A stretch of DNA of 64,000 bases from Actinoallomurus soli (GTDB lineage: Bacteria > Actinomycetota > Actinomycetes > Streptosporangiales > Streptosporangiaceae). Shown in pieces: positions 8,650 through 17,417 of this stretch. Each line of letters opens with the position of its first letter. Position 1 is the first letter of the stretch. Position numbers and translations under genes: made by a program. The notes beneath the pieces were generated by a model. The model ran no database searches, was not told the DNA's origin, and saw only the letters and a list, made by a program, of their open reading frames with translations. The stretch covers positions 1-64,000 of the forward strand of contig NZ_JAMXMV010000008.1 of assembly GCF_024055715.1 (NCBI RefSeq), in the 5' to 3' direction.

Positions 8650-10125
8650 ATGGGCATGCATGCGAAGTCGGCTTTCCGGAAGAAGCCGCGATCGCCCGTT
8701 CGCGTACTCGGCGGGGCGGTGACGTTGTCCGTGCTCGGCCTGACGGTGATCGATGCCGGATCGTCGCATGCCGTGTCGCGGGATTCCGGCGCCGCGCGCC
8801 GGTCTCTTCCATCCGCGCCCGGGCTTCATATTCTGCGGGACCGGCCGGGGACGGCGCCGTGGATGATATTGATAACTCCGCAGAGTCTGCCCCCGGGGCC
8901 GCGGGACGGTAACGAGATCCTCGACGGACAGGGACGGCCGGTCTGGTTCAGGCGGGTCCCGGCCCGGCATTTCATGACCGACCTGCGCGTTCAACGCTAT
9001 CGGGGGCGGCCGGTGCTGACCTGGTTGCAGGGCACGCTCAAGGGCGATCCCACTGTTTTCGATTATCACGGCACCGGATACATCGCCGATGCGCATTATC
9101 ACGTCATCGCCAGGCTCGGGCATCTCGCCGATCCGCACGAATTGCAGATCACTCCGAGGAACACCGCCCTGCTCATCGACGCCGGGCGTCGGCGAATGGA
9201 CCTGTCACCGGTCGGCGGCGCCCGGAACGACACCGTCCGCGACGGGATCCTCAAGGAGGTCGACGTCAGGACCGGCCGGACCCTGTGGCGCTGGAGCGGC
9301 GTGGACCACATACCGATCACCGAGTACTACCGTCACAGGATCAAGCCGCGAGAGCCCCGTCCTTTCGACTACCTGCACCTCAATTCGGTCGAGGAGGGCC
9401 GCGACGGCAACCTGCTCGTCTCGGCCATGAGCACGTGCACCCTCTATGAAGTCGACCGGCGGACCGGACGCATCATCTGGCGGCTGGGCGGGCGTGACAG
9501 CACGTTCCGGCTCGGACCCGGCGTGCGGTTCTGCGGGCAGCACGACGCGCACTGGGCCGGTGAGAACCTGATCAGAGTCTTCGACAACGGAACCCTCCGG
9601 AAGCGGCACGCGGCGCGCGTCGCCTGGATCGAACTCGATCCCGTGGCCAGGACGGCCACGCTCGTCAGGCAGATCGTGCAGCCCCAGCACAGGTCCGTCG
9701 CCATCCAGGGCAACGCTCAGGAACTGCCGAACGGCGACACCGCGGTGGGCTGGGGCTCGGAGGGCCGGATCTCGGAGTTCGCCCCTGACGGGAGGAGCCT
9801 GTTCGATGCCGCGCTCCCCAGAGGCATGATCACCTACCGGATGTACCGGATGCCGTGGAACGGCCGGCCGAACACACCACCGACCGTGATGACGCGGGGC
9901 GGCACCGTGCACGCGGTCTGGAACGGCGCGACGGGCGTCGCTCGCTGGCGCGTCCTCGCCGGTCCGACGCCGAAGGCCGTGAAACCGGTCGCGGAGGCGG
10001 CGTGGAACGGCCTGGACACGGCCATCGCGCTGCCCGGCGCCTCGGCCTCGGCGCCGTACCTCCAGGTCCAGGCGCTGGACGCCCGCGGCAGGGTGCTCGG
10101 CATCGGCATTCGTGGCAGGCGGTGA
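8650..10125 (+). CDS. Secreted arylsulfotransferase (ASST)-like protein
   Basis: A 491-residue protein of the arylsulfotransferase (ASST) beta-propeller type. Family-like blocks are GNEILDGQGRPVWFRR, HEL, FDYLHLNSVEEG, GRIIWRLGGRDS, CGQHDAHW and FDNG. The N-terminus has basic residues, then a hydrophobic stretch around residues 19-35 and a small-residue region, so it is probably exported. Well-studied ASST enzymes move sulfate between phenols; the actinomycete members are poorly known. The first part of the gene uses many A/T-ending codons, unlike the hut genes, which suggests transfer. Its stop overlaps the polyketide synthase start by TGATG. The ATG at 8650 lacks a convincing ribosome site, and ATG 8656 is an alternative. 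Confidence 0.72.
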   Translation: MGMHAKSAFRKKPRSPVRVLGGAVTLSVLGLTVIDAGSSHAVSRDSGAARRSLPSAPGLHILRDRPGTAPWMILITPQSLPPGPRDGNEILDGQGRPVWFRRVPARHFMTDLRVQRYRGRPVLTWLQGTLKGDPTVFDYHGTGYIADAHYHVIARLGHLADPHELQITPRNTALLIDAGRRRMDLSPVGGARNDTVRDGILKEVDVRTGRTLWRWSGVDHIPITEYYRHRIKPREPRPFDYLHLNSVEEGRDGNLLVSAMSTCTLYEVDRRTGRIIWRLGGRDSTFRLGPGVRFCGQHDAHWAGENLIRVFDNGTLRKRHAARVAWIELDPVARTATLVRQIVQPQHRSVAIQGNAQELPNGDTAVGWGSEGRISEFAPDGRSLFDAALPRGMITYRMYRMPWNGRPNTPPTVMTRGGTVHAVWNGATGVARWRVLAGPTPKAVKPVAEAAWNGLDTAIALPGASASAPYLQVQALDARGRVLGIGIRGRR

Positions 10126-11165
10126 TGTCCCCCGCGCGGATCACCCGGATCGCGTTCACCTCCCCTCCTTTGATCAGCATGAAGGAGTTCGCCGAGTTCT
10201 TCGCCGACGACGCCGGCGGCCAGAACGTCGTGGACATGGTCCGCAACGCGGCGATAGAGACCAAGGGGATGGCGGTCAACCCGCTCGCCGACGACCCGCG
10301 CGGCTGGGGAACCGCGCGTCGCATGCAGGTCAGCCTGGCGATGGCCCGGAGCCTCGGGCTGGAGGCGGTTCGCCGGGCGCTGGCCGATGACGGCCTGCGG
10401 CCCGACGACGTCGGTCTCCTGGTCACGGCCACCACCACGACCCACTCCACCCCGGGCCTGGACGCGCTGATCACCCAGGTGGGGATGCGGCCTGACACCG
10501 AGTTCCAGTCGCTCGGCCCGATGGGCTGCTACGCCGCGCTCCCCGCGCTGGCCACGGTCCGGAACTGGGTCGAGATCCACGGCCGCCCGGCGGTGCTCGT
10601 CTGTACCGACCTCTTCTCGCCGTACCTGCCGCCGCCGCCGTACGACAAAGAGCAGGCCGTAGTGCTCACGATCTTCGGGGACGGCGCCGCCGCGGTCGTG
10701 GTGCGCCCGGGAAGGGAGCACGTCAGGGGACTGGACATCCTCGACACCGAGACGTTCTACGCACCCGAGTTCGCCGACGACCTGCAGATTCACGTCGGCG
10801 ATGGTGGTATGCGCGTTCGTCTCGCCCCGACCATGCCCGACGTCACCGCGGCGGCCGTCGCCGGTCCGACCGACCGCCTGCTCGGCCGGTTCGGCCTCTC
10901 CCGCGCGGACGTACGGTGGTGGGCGCTCCACCCCGGAGGACGCCGGATCATCGATCGGGTGGCCGAGGAACTGGCACTGCCGGCGGCCTCGGTGGACGCC
11001 TCACGCGCGGTGATGCGGGAGTACGGCAACACCGCCGCACCGGCCGTCATCGGTGTACTCGGGCACCTCCAGGATTCCCGCCCGCTCGCACCCGGAGACC
11101 ACGGCGTCGCGCTGGCGTTCGGGCCGGGCGCCACCATCTGGGCCGTCCTCCTCCGCGGCGCCTGA
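10125..11165 (+). CDS. Type III polyketide synthase (chalcone/stilbene synthase-like)
   Basis: A 346-residue thiolase-fold condensing enzyme. The catalytic triad of type III polyketide synthases is visible: Cys135 in SLGPMGCYAALPA, His269 in WALHPGGRRIID and Asn302 in REYGNTAAPAV. The spacing and the His/Asn contexts fit chalcone/stilbene synthases better than FabH, which was the alternative considered. Such enzymes extend an acyl-CoA with malonyl-CoA and cyclise the chain to pyrones, resorcinols or other phenols. The ATG overlaps the stop of the ASST-like gene (TGATG), so the two are translationally coupled. This favours a shared pathway, for example a phenolic product that is later sulfated; that link is inference. 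Confidence 0.82.
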   Translation: MSPARITRIAFTSPPLISMKEFAEFFADDAGGQNVVDMVRNAAIETKGMAVNPLADDPRGWGTARRMQVSLAMARSLGLEAVRRALADDGLRPDDVGLLVTATTTTHSTPGLDALITQVGMRPDTEFQSLGPMGCYAALPALATVRNWVEIHGRPAVLVCTDLFSPYLPPPPYDKEQAVVLTIFGDGAAAVVVRPGREHVRGLDILDTETFYAPEFADDLQIHVGDGGMRVRLAPTMPDVTAAAVAGPTDRLLGRFGLSRADVRWWALHPGGRRIIDRVAEELALPAASVDASRAVMREYGNTAAPAVIGVLGHLQDSRPLAPGDHGVALAFGPGATIWAVLLRGA

Positions 11166-11202
11166 GACGCACGACCGGACTCTCCTGGGGGAAGGAGTCG
11201 CC

Positions 11203-11859
11203 ATGCTGGAGGTCATCGGCGCCGGCTTCGGCCGTACCGGCACGCTCTCCTTGAAGATGGCGCTGGAACGGCTCGGTTTCGCTCCCTGCCACCACATGCT
11301 CAAGCTGCTCGATAAGCCGGATGAGGTCCGGCTGTGGCGGATGGCGGCCCGTGGCGAGGCCGTGGACTGGGACGAGGTGTATCGCGGATACCGCGCGACC
11401 GTGGACTGGCCGGGCGCACGGTTCTGGCGCGAGCTGGCGGAGCGTTATCCGGCGGCGAAGGTCATCCTCACCATCCGTGACCCGGAATGCTGGTACGAAA
11501 GCGTCCTCGGCACCATTCACCGCGCCGCGATGGACGACTCGCCTCCCGACTCACCCATTCTGGCCGAGATGCGCGTCATGGTCCGTGAGGTCGTATGGGA
11601 CGGGGTGTTCGAGGGGCGTTTCACGGACCGCGAGCACTCATTGCGGATCTTCGACGACCATATCGAGGCCGTACGCGGGCGACTGCCCGGCGACCGGCTG
11701 CTGATCTTCGAAGTGGCTCAGGGCTGGGAGCCGCTCTGCGAATTCCTCGGCAGGCCGGTGCCGGACGCGCCGTTTCCCCACCGCAACCGCCGGGAGGACT
11801 TCGACTCCCTGATGCGAGAGCACGGCGGGACCGGCGCGGACGCGCCCGGTTCGGGTTAG
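11203..11859 (+). CDS. P-loop sulfotransferase-family protein
   Basis: A 218-residue protein with the N-terminal P-loop GAGFGRTGTLSLKMAL that binds the 5'-phosphosulfate end of PAPS in sulfotransferases, and the later block VILTIRDPECWYESV that resembles the 3'-phosphate site. The C-terminal part has LIFEVAQGWEPLCEFLG and PFPHRNRRED, typical of the short family often annotated as sulfotransferase (Sulfotransfer_4). GGAAGGAG precedes ATG 11203, 37 bases after the polyketide synthase. Together with the ASST-like gene it gives this small operon two unrelated sulfotransferase folds. Its substrate is unknown. The 3' end overlaps the convergent next gene by four bases. Confidence 0.75.
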   Translation: MLEVIGAGFGRTGTLSLKMALERLGFAPCHHMLKLLDKPDEVRLWRMAARGEAVDWDEVYRGYRATVDWPGARFWRELAERYPAAKVILTIRDPECWYESVLGTIHRAAMDDSPPDSPILAEMRVMVREVVWDGVFEGRFTDREHSLRIFDDHIEAVRGRLPGDRLLIFEVAQGWEPLCEFLGRPVPDAPFPHRNRREDFDSLMREHGGTGADAPGSG

Positions 11860-12344
11860 ACCGGCCGCCTGGTCGCGTTCCCGTCGGCGCGATCGGCGGA
11901 TCGGCGGAGTACGTGACGGAGCTCGTCGGTGTGCTGCCGGGCGAGTTCGGGCCGGCCCCGGTAACGCACCTGGATGTTGTGGAACAACGCGATCCGCCAG
12001 ATCCCCGACTGCTGCTGGGCGACCAGCGACTGGACGGTGTTGGCGGCCGGATCCAGCACGGTCCGTCCTGGCGGGATCATGCCGGCGATGGCGCGCAGCA
12101 GGACCACCTCATCGCTCAGCGGCCGGACCTCATGCACCTTGAACACGTACGACGGAAGGGCGTCGTCCACGAAGATCGGGGTCAGGTGCTCCACGATCCG
12201 GGGGCCGGGAACGTGGCCGCCGTCGTATTCGATCAGCGCGCCGTCGGGGGCGAACAGCGCCGCGTACCCCTGGGCATCGCGTCGGTTCCACGCGGCGAGC
12301 AGGTCCTCGTACAGCGCTCGCACGGCGGCTTCGGGAGGCTTCAC
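11856..12344 (-). CDS. SgcJ/EcaC-like (DUF4440, NTF2-fold) protein
   Basis: A 162-residue protein with the cone-like NTF2 fold pattern: an N-terminal helix pair (AVRALYEDLLAAWNRRDAQG), then YAALFAPDGALIEYDG, and a C-terminal sheet with WRIALFHNIQVRYRGRP. This is the SgcJ/EcaC type often found next to polyketide genes, where some members act as cyclases or accessory proteins; many have no known role. It starts with GTG at 12344 and lies on the opposite strand to its neighbours, overlapping the sulfotransferase tail by four bases. The 204 bases between its start and the PPOX gene must hold the divergent promoters; I see no clear operator there. Confidence 0.7.
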   Translation of the reverse strand: MKPPEAAVRALYEDLLAAWNRRDAQGYAALFAPDGALIEYDGGHVPGPRIVEHLTPIFVDDALPSYVFKVHEVRPLSDEVVLLRAIAGMIPPGRTVLDPAANTVQSLVAQQQSGIWRIALFHNIQVRYRGRPELARQHTDELRHVLRRSADRADGNATRRPV

Positions 12345-12548
12345 CTGGTCAGTGGTCTCCGCTTCGTCGGAACGTGAAACTCCACCCGGTCAATCATTCC
12401 GTAATGGCGGGTCATCCTTTGGAAAAGCACGGTAATCACCTGACTCGGGCGCTGCCTTTCCATGCGGTGATGGGTTTCAGTGGCGGGTTGGCGGGCATTT
12501 TGTCCCGAGAAGACGCATCTCGACAGCTTTTTTGGGTGGAGGGCGTAG

Positions 12549-13010
12549 ATGAACCTCACCATGTCAAGCGATTGTCGGGAGAGGTTCCTCGCGGACCTGC
12601 ACGTGGGCGTGCTCGGGGTGACCGATCCGCGAGGAACGTCCGCCCCTCTGCTCGTGCCGGTCTGGTACGGCTATGAGCCCGGCGGCGTGGTCACCGTCCT
12701 GACGGCCCGGAGCTCGACCAAGGCCGAATTGATCAGGCGGGCCCGGCGGTTCAGCCTCTGCGCGCAGAGCGAGTCCCCTCCTTACCGCTATGTCAGCGTC
12801 GAGGGGCCTGTCGTCGCCGTGGAGGACGGCTTGAACAGGGCCGAGTGGGAGGCGATCGCCCACCGCTACCTCGACCGGGACACCGCCGTCGCCTATCTCG
12901 CGGCGAACCGACACCAACTCGAGGAGTACATGACCTTTCGGATGCGTCCCCAGCGGTGGAGGACGGCCGACTTCACCGCCTTCGCGCGGCAGTTTCAGCC
13001 GACCGAGTAA
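12549..13010 (+). CDS. PPOX-class flavin-dependent protein
   Basis: A 153-residue split-barrel protein of the pyridoxamine-5'-phosphate-oxidase-like superfamily (FMN or F420 binders). The visible pattern is FLADLHVGVLGVTDPRGTSAPLLVPVWYGYEPGG in two steps, then a strand with TARSSTKAELIRRARRFSLC and the segment YRYVSVEGPVVAVEDG, in the order expected for this fold. GGAGGG lies about five bases before ATG 12549. It is the first gene of the PPOX-NRPS-P450-ABC run, 44 bases ahead of the NRPS, so it is likely to be a tailoring or protective redox protein of that pathway. The cofactor cannot be decided from sequence alone. Confidence 0.75.
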   Translation: MNLTMSSDCRERFLADLHVGVLGVTDPRGTSAPLLVPVWYGYEPGGVVTVLTARSSTKAELIRRARRFSLCAQSESPPYRYVSVEGPVVAVEDGLNRAEWEAIAHRYLDRDTAVAYLAANRHQLEEYMTFRMRPQRWRTADFTAFARQFQPTE

Positions 13011-13054
13011 TCGGTGGTCGCGCGTCGTGTCAATCATCGGTAAAGGAGTTCGGC

Positions 13055-16000
13055 ATGTCGGTTCAGCGCTGCCGGGCCGATTCCGCGCTGACAGAGTGGA
13101 ACGACACCGCGACCGACTATCCGCGGAACAGTTGCCTGCACGGGTTGTTCGACGCGCGGGCGGTCGAAGAGGCCGACGTGGTGGCCGCGGTGCACGCAGG
13201 GCGCCGGCTGACCTTCGGCGAGCTGCGGGACCGCTCCGACGCCTTGGCCGCGCGCCTGCGTGACGCGGGCGTACGGCAGGGGGACCGGGTGGCGGTCTGC
13301 GGGGGGCGCTCGCTGGACGCTCTGGTCGCCGTCCTGGGGGTGTTGAAGACCGGCGCCGCCTACGTCCCGCTCGATGACACGATGCCACCCGCGCGGCTGC
13401 GCGCCCTGGCCGAGGACGCGGGGGTGCAGACGGCGGTGGTCCTGCCGGGCGCGACGTGCCGGGTGCGCCGGCTGCGCGCCCGGGTCGACCTGTCCGACGA
13501 CGCGGTCCCCGCGCCGGTCGACGGGCAACCGCCCGTGGAGTCGGCGCCGCTCGACTGCGCCTACGTGATGGCCACCTCGGGCTCGTCCGGCCGGTCCAAG
13601 GCGGTGGGGGTCCCGCACCGCGGCGTGGTCCGGCTCGCCTACGCCGACGTCGCGGGGTCACGGCCGGGCCCCGGCGACCGGGTGCTCCACGCCTACGAGC
13701 TGTCCTCCGACGCGTCCACGATCGAGATCTGGTCGGCCCTGCTCAACGGGGCCTGCCTCGTGCTGGTCGGCCGGGAGGACCTGCTGTCCCCCGCCGCGCT
13801 TCACCGGCGGCTGCGCTCTGAGCGGGTGACCGTGGCGTACCTGACCACGGGCGTGCTGCACAACGTGGCGCGGACCATGCCCGAGGCGCTGCGGTGCCTG
13901 CGGTTCGTCTCGGCGGGAGGCGAGGCGATGGACCCGGCCCTGGCCCATGCGGTCCAGGCGGCCTGTCCGGACACGACCCTGGTCAACTTCTACGGGCCGA
14001 CCGAGAACAGCGTCGTGTCCACCGCCCACGTGGTCCGCGACCTGCCGCCCGGAGCCGACGACGTGCCCATCGGCCGCCCGCTGGCCAACTCCACCTGCCA
14101 CGTGGTGCGGCCGGACGGCACTCCGGCCGAGGTCGGCGAGCAGGGTGAACTCCTCGTCGGGGGAGACGGGCTGGCGCTGGGCTACCTCGGCGACCCGGAG
14201 CTGACGGCCGAGCGTTTCATCGACGATCTCCGCACACCGGGCACGCGTCTGTACCGCACGGGCGACCGGGTGTCCTGGCTCCCCGACGGCGCGCTTCGCT
14301 ATCACGGCCGGATGGACCGGCAGGTCAAGCTGCGCGGTCACCGCATCGAACTGGAGGAGGTGGAGACCAGGCTGCGGGCGCACCGTACCGTCGGCGAGGC
14401 CGTCGCCGAGGTGGTCCGCGACGCCGCGGACACCGAGCACCTGATCGGCTACGTCACACCGGCCGGCCCCGGGGGAACGGTGTCGCCGGCGCAACTGCGC
14501 CGATACCTGGCCGACTGGCTGCCGGCCCCGGCCCTGCCGTCTCGGCTGGTCGTCCTGCAACGCCTTCCCCTCACCTCCGCCGGCAAGATCGACAGAGGGC
14601 GCCTGGCGGCGGAGGCGGCCGAGGACATCAGGGCCGGGCCGGGATCCGCGCCGTGCGCCGTGACCGGCCCGGCCGACGTCCTCGCCGAGATCTGGCAGCA
14701 CACGCTGCGTGTCCGTCCCACGCCCGTCGACGATTTCTTCGCCCTCGGCGGTGACTCCCTGCTGGCCGCCGAGGTCGTCGCCCGCACCCTGGCCGCACTC
14801 GGCATGGACGCCCGGCATGGCAGCGAACTGATCCGCCGGCTGCTGGGGAGGCCGACCCTCGCCGGCTACGCCGAGGCGGTCGACGAGGTTCGCCGCACCG
14901 ACGCGCCGGCCCCCGGGACGATGGACTTCGAAGCCGAGGCGGTCCTGGGTTTCGACCTCCCGCCGCGGCAGGGCCCCGCGCCACGCTGGGCCGAACCCCG
15001 GCACACCCTGGTCACCGGGGCCACCGGCTTCGTCGGCGCCTTCCTGGTCGACCGGCTGCTGCGGTCGACCTCGGCCACGGTGCACTGCCCGATCCGAGCA
15101 CGTGACGCGCGACGCGCGAGGCAACGGCTGGCGGCCAACCTCGCCCGCTTCGGCCTCGCCCCACCAGGGGTGACCGAACGGGTGGCGTGCTTCCCCGCGG
15201 ATCTCGCCGCGCCCCGGCTCGGACTGTCCGCCGAGCACGCGGCCGAGCTCTCCGGAGCCCTGGACCTGGTGTTCCACGCCGGCGCCGAGGTCAACTTCCT
15301 GTACCCCTACGCGCAACTGCGCGCGGCGAACGTGGACGGGACGCGGTCGGTGATCAGGCTGGCGGCTCCCCGCCGGGTCCCGGTGCACTTCCTGTCCACC
15401 ATCGCGGTGATCGCCGGCTTCGGGACGGCCGGGGTGGAGCGCGTCGACGAGGACCTGCCCCTCGCGCACGCGGACCGGCTGACGATGGGGTACGCCGAGA
15501 GCAAGTGGGTCGCCGAGCGCGTGCTCCGGCAGGCCGCCGCCCTGGGGCTCCCGGTGGCCGTGTACCGGCCCTACGAGATCACCGGTGACCGGCACAACGG
15601 GGCGTGCAACACCGAGACCGCGATCTGCTCGCTGTTCAAGACCATCGCCGAGACCGGCCTCGCGCCGGACGTGCCACTGCCGATGGACTTCGTCCCCGTC
15701 GACTACCTGGCCGACGCCGTCGTGCACCTCGCGACCAGCCGTCCCGCCGCCTGGCGGGTCTATCACCTGACCAACCCCCGGCCCGCCCGGCTGGCGGACA
15801 TGCTCGACCGCATGCGCGCGGCCGGCTGCGACATCACCACGCTGCCCTATCCGCGATGGGTGGCCGAACTGGTGCGGCACATCGCCGAGCACCCGACCAG
15901 CCCGACCGCCCCCTTCCTGTCGCTGTGCGTCGACCGCAGCAACAAGACCGACATCTCGGTCAAGGAGATGTACTTCGAGGGCACCTTCCCGTCGCTGGGA

Positions 16001-16165
16001 CGTGACAACGTCGACCGTGATCTCGCCGGCAGCGGCCTGCACTGTCCGCCGGTCGACCGGGCGCTGCTCGACCGGTACCTCGCGTACTTCCTCTCGACCG
16101 GATACATCCCGCGTCTGCGGCAGGGCGGGGGCGACCGCCTGGCGGCCGGAAGGGGGACGAGATGA
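13055..16165 (+). CDS. Single-module NRPS: adenylation, carrier, thioester-reductase
   Basis: A 1036-residue A-PCP-R enzyme without condensation domain. The A domain covers about 1-530, with ATP loop YVMATSGSSGRSKAVGVPHR from residue 170, NFYGPTENS, YRTGDRVSWLPDG, RMDRQVKLRGHRIE and the catalytic-lysine block LPLTSAGKIDRGRL. The carrier protein follows, with phosphopantetheine Ser568 in LGGDSLLAAE. The R domain runs from about 650, with Rossmann motif TGATGF at 654-659 and the SDR pair Tyr813/Lys817 in YAESKWVAERV. It should activate one amino acid, keeping the usual Asp in SSDAST, and release it as aldehyde or alcohol with NAD(P)H. By eye the specificity pocket reads D-A-I-Y-V-A-F-V-V; I cannot match it to a known substrate. 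AAAGGAG precedes the ATG; the stop overlaps the P450 start (ATGA). Confidence 0.9.
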   Translation: MSVQRCRADSALTEWNDTATDYPRNSCLHGLFDARAVEEADVVAAVHAGRRLTFGELRDRSDALAARLRDAGVRQGDRVAVCGGRSLDALVAVLGVLKTGAAYVPLDDTMPPARLRALAEDAGVQTAVVLPGATCRVRRLRARVDLSDDAVPAPVDGQPPVESAPLDCAYVMATSGSSGRSKAVGVPHRGVVRLAYADVAGSRPGPGDRVLHAYELSSDASTIEIWSALLNGACLVLVGREDLLSPAALHRRLRSERVTVAYLTTGVLHNVARTMPEALRCLRFVSAGGEAMDPALAHAVQAACPDTTLVNFYGPTENSVVSTAHVVRDLPPGADDVPIGRPLANSTCHVVRPDGTPAEVGEQGELLVGGDGLALGYLGDPELTAERFIDDLRTPGTRLYRTGDRVSWLPDGALRYHGRMDRQVKLRGHRIELEEVETRLRAHRTVGEAVAEVVRDAADTEHLIGYVTPAGPGGTVSPAQLRRYLADWLPAPALPSRLVVLQRLPLTSAGKIDRGRLAAEAAEDIRAGPGSAPCAVTGPADVLAEIWQHTLRVRPTPVDDFFALGGDSLLAAEVVARTLAALGMDARHGSELIRRLLGRPTLAGYAEAVDEVRRTDAPAPGTMDFEAEAVLGFDLPPRQGPAPRWAEPRHTLVTGATGFVGAFLVDRLLRSTSATVHCPIRARDARRARQRLAANLARFGLAPPGVTERVACFPADLAAPRLGLSAEHAAELSGALDLVFHAGAEVNFLYPYAQLRAANVDGTRSVIRLAAPRRVPVHFLSTIAVIAGFGTAGVERVDEDLPLAHADRLTMGYAESKWVAERVLRQAAALGLPVAVYRPYEITGDRHNGACNTETAICSLFKTIAETGLAPDVPLPMDFVPVDYLADAVVHLATSRPAAWRVYHLTNPRPARLADMLDRMRAAGCDITTLPYPRWVAELVRHIAEHPTSPTAPFLSLCVDRSNKTDISVKEMYFEGTFPSLGRDNVDRDLAGSGLHCPPVDRALLDRYLAYFLSTGYIPRLRQGGGDRLAAGRGTR

Positions 16166-17412
16166 CCGCGAGGGGAACACCGTCCGACCACGCGTCGCCG
16201 GCCGGGAGGACGGCGGACCGGGAACGGCCGCCGGTCATGGACTTCCCGCTCGGACCGCCGGGGACGATGGGGCCGATCGAGGAGTACGGACGGCTGCGGC
16301 GGGAATGCCCGGTCGCGAGGGTCCGCACGCCGATGGGCGCCACCGCCTGGTACGTCACTCGTTACGCCGACGTCAGGGCACTGCTCGCGGACGCCCGGCT
16401 GGTCAGGCCGACCATCAACGCCTGGCCCGTCCGCCCTGAGGACCTCCCGGAGCCGGGTCCCGGCCTGACGACCATGATGGAGCTGGACGGCCCCCGGCAC
16501 GCCGCGTTGCGCAGGGCGCTGGCCGACGAGTTCGCGGTCCACACCGTGGAGGGTCGTCTGGGACGTGTCCGGGCGCTGGCCGAGGGGCTGCTCGACGACA
16601 TCGAGACCGGTGGCCGGCCGGCCGACCTCGCCGCCGACTTCGCCGAACCGTTCCCGCTGCTGGTGATGTGCGACCTGGTGGGCATTCCCTACGAGGACAG
16701 GGACTACTTCCTGCCCATGGCCGACGTCGCACTCGGCGCGCTGGTGACCCTCGACGAAGGACGCGAGGTCACGCACGCGCTGCGCGGCTACATCGCCGAG
16801 CTGATCGCACGGAAACGGCGCCGGCCCGGGGATGACGTGCTCACCCGGCTGGTGCGCCGATGCGACCAGGGCGAACTCGACCGGGAGGAGGTGATCTGTT
16901 TCGGCCTGTCCATGCTCATGGCCGGCTACCGGACCTGCACCATGTTCCTGGCCGACGCGATCCTCGTCCTGCTGACGCGGCCCGGCCGGTTCGCCCGTCT
17001 CCGCGACGACCGCGGGATGATGCCGCGGGCGGTGGAGGAACTCCTGCGCTACCTGCCGGTGATGAACGGCGTCGTCGTCCTGCAGGCGACCCGGGACATC
17101 GACCTGCACGGACGCGCGATCCACGCCGGTGAGGCCGTGCTGCCGGTGCTCGCCGCCGCCAACCGGGACGGCTCCGTCTTCCCCGACGCCGATCGACTCG
17201 ACCTGCGGCGGGATCCCAACCCGCACCTCACCTTCGGCCAGGGCGCTCACTACTGCATCGGCGTGCACCTGGCCCGCGCCGAACTCGCGGTGGCGCTCGA
17301 CTCCCTCCTCGACCGCTTCCCGGGCCTGCGCCTGGCCGTCGACGAGAGCGAACTGCCGTGGGAGGACGAGTCACCGGCCAAGTCACCGCTGGCCATACCG
17401 GTCGAATGGTGA
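16162..17412 (+). CDS. Cytochrome P450 with an atypical I-helix
   Basis: A 416-residue bacterial class I P450. The heme loop FGQGAHYCIG holds the ligand Cys365, and EELLRYLP supplies the ExxR motif. In the I-helix the oxygen-activation motif AGx(E/D)T reads A254-G-Y-R257-T-C-T, so the usual acid is Arg. This may alter proton delivery or indicate a substrate-assisted or unusual reaction. The gene overlaps the NRPS stop (ATGA), which argues that it acts on the NRPS product or carrier-bound intermediate. No ferredoxin or reductase gene lies nearby. An N-terminal extension of about 25 residues has no match I recognise. Confidence 0.9.
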   Translation: MTARGTPSDHASPAGRTADRERPPVMDFPLGPPGTMGPIEEYGRLRRECPVARVRTPMGATAWYVTRYADVRALLADARLVRPTINAWPVRPEDLPEPGPGLTTMMELDGPRHAALRRALADEFAVHTVEGRLGRVRALAEGLLDDIETGGRPADLAADFAEPFPLLVMCDLVGIPYEDRDYFLPMADVALGALVTLDEGREVTHALRGYIAELIARKRRRPGDDVLTRLVRRCDQGELDREEVICFGLSMLMAGYRTCTMFLADAILVLLTRPGRFARLRDDRGMMPRAVEELLRYLPVMNGVVVLQATRDIDLHGRAIHAGEAVLPVLAAANRDGSVFPDADRLDLRRDPNPHLTFGQGAHYCIGVHLARAELAVALDSLLDRFPGLRLAVDESELPWEDESPAKSPLAIPVEW

Positions 17413-17417
17413 GGTCG

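Noticed and set aside
10125-11165. FabH-type KAS III
   Set aside because: The WALHPGGRRIID and REYGNTAAPAV contexts of the catalytic His and Asn fit type III polyketide synthases better.
13658-16180. 840-codon minus-strand frame across the NRPS
   Set aside because: It is the shadow of a complete A-PCP-R protein and has no ribosome site or recognisable motif.
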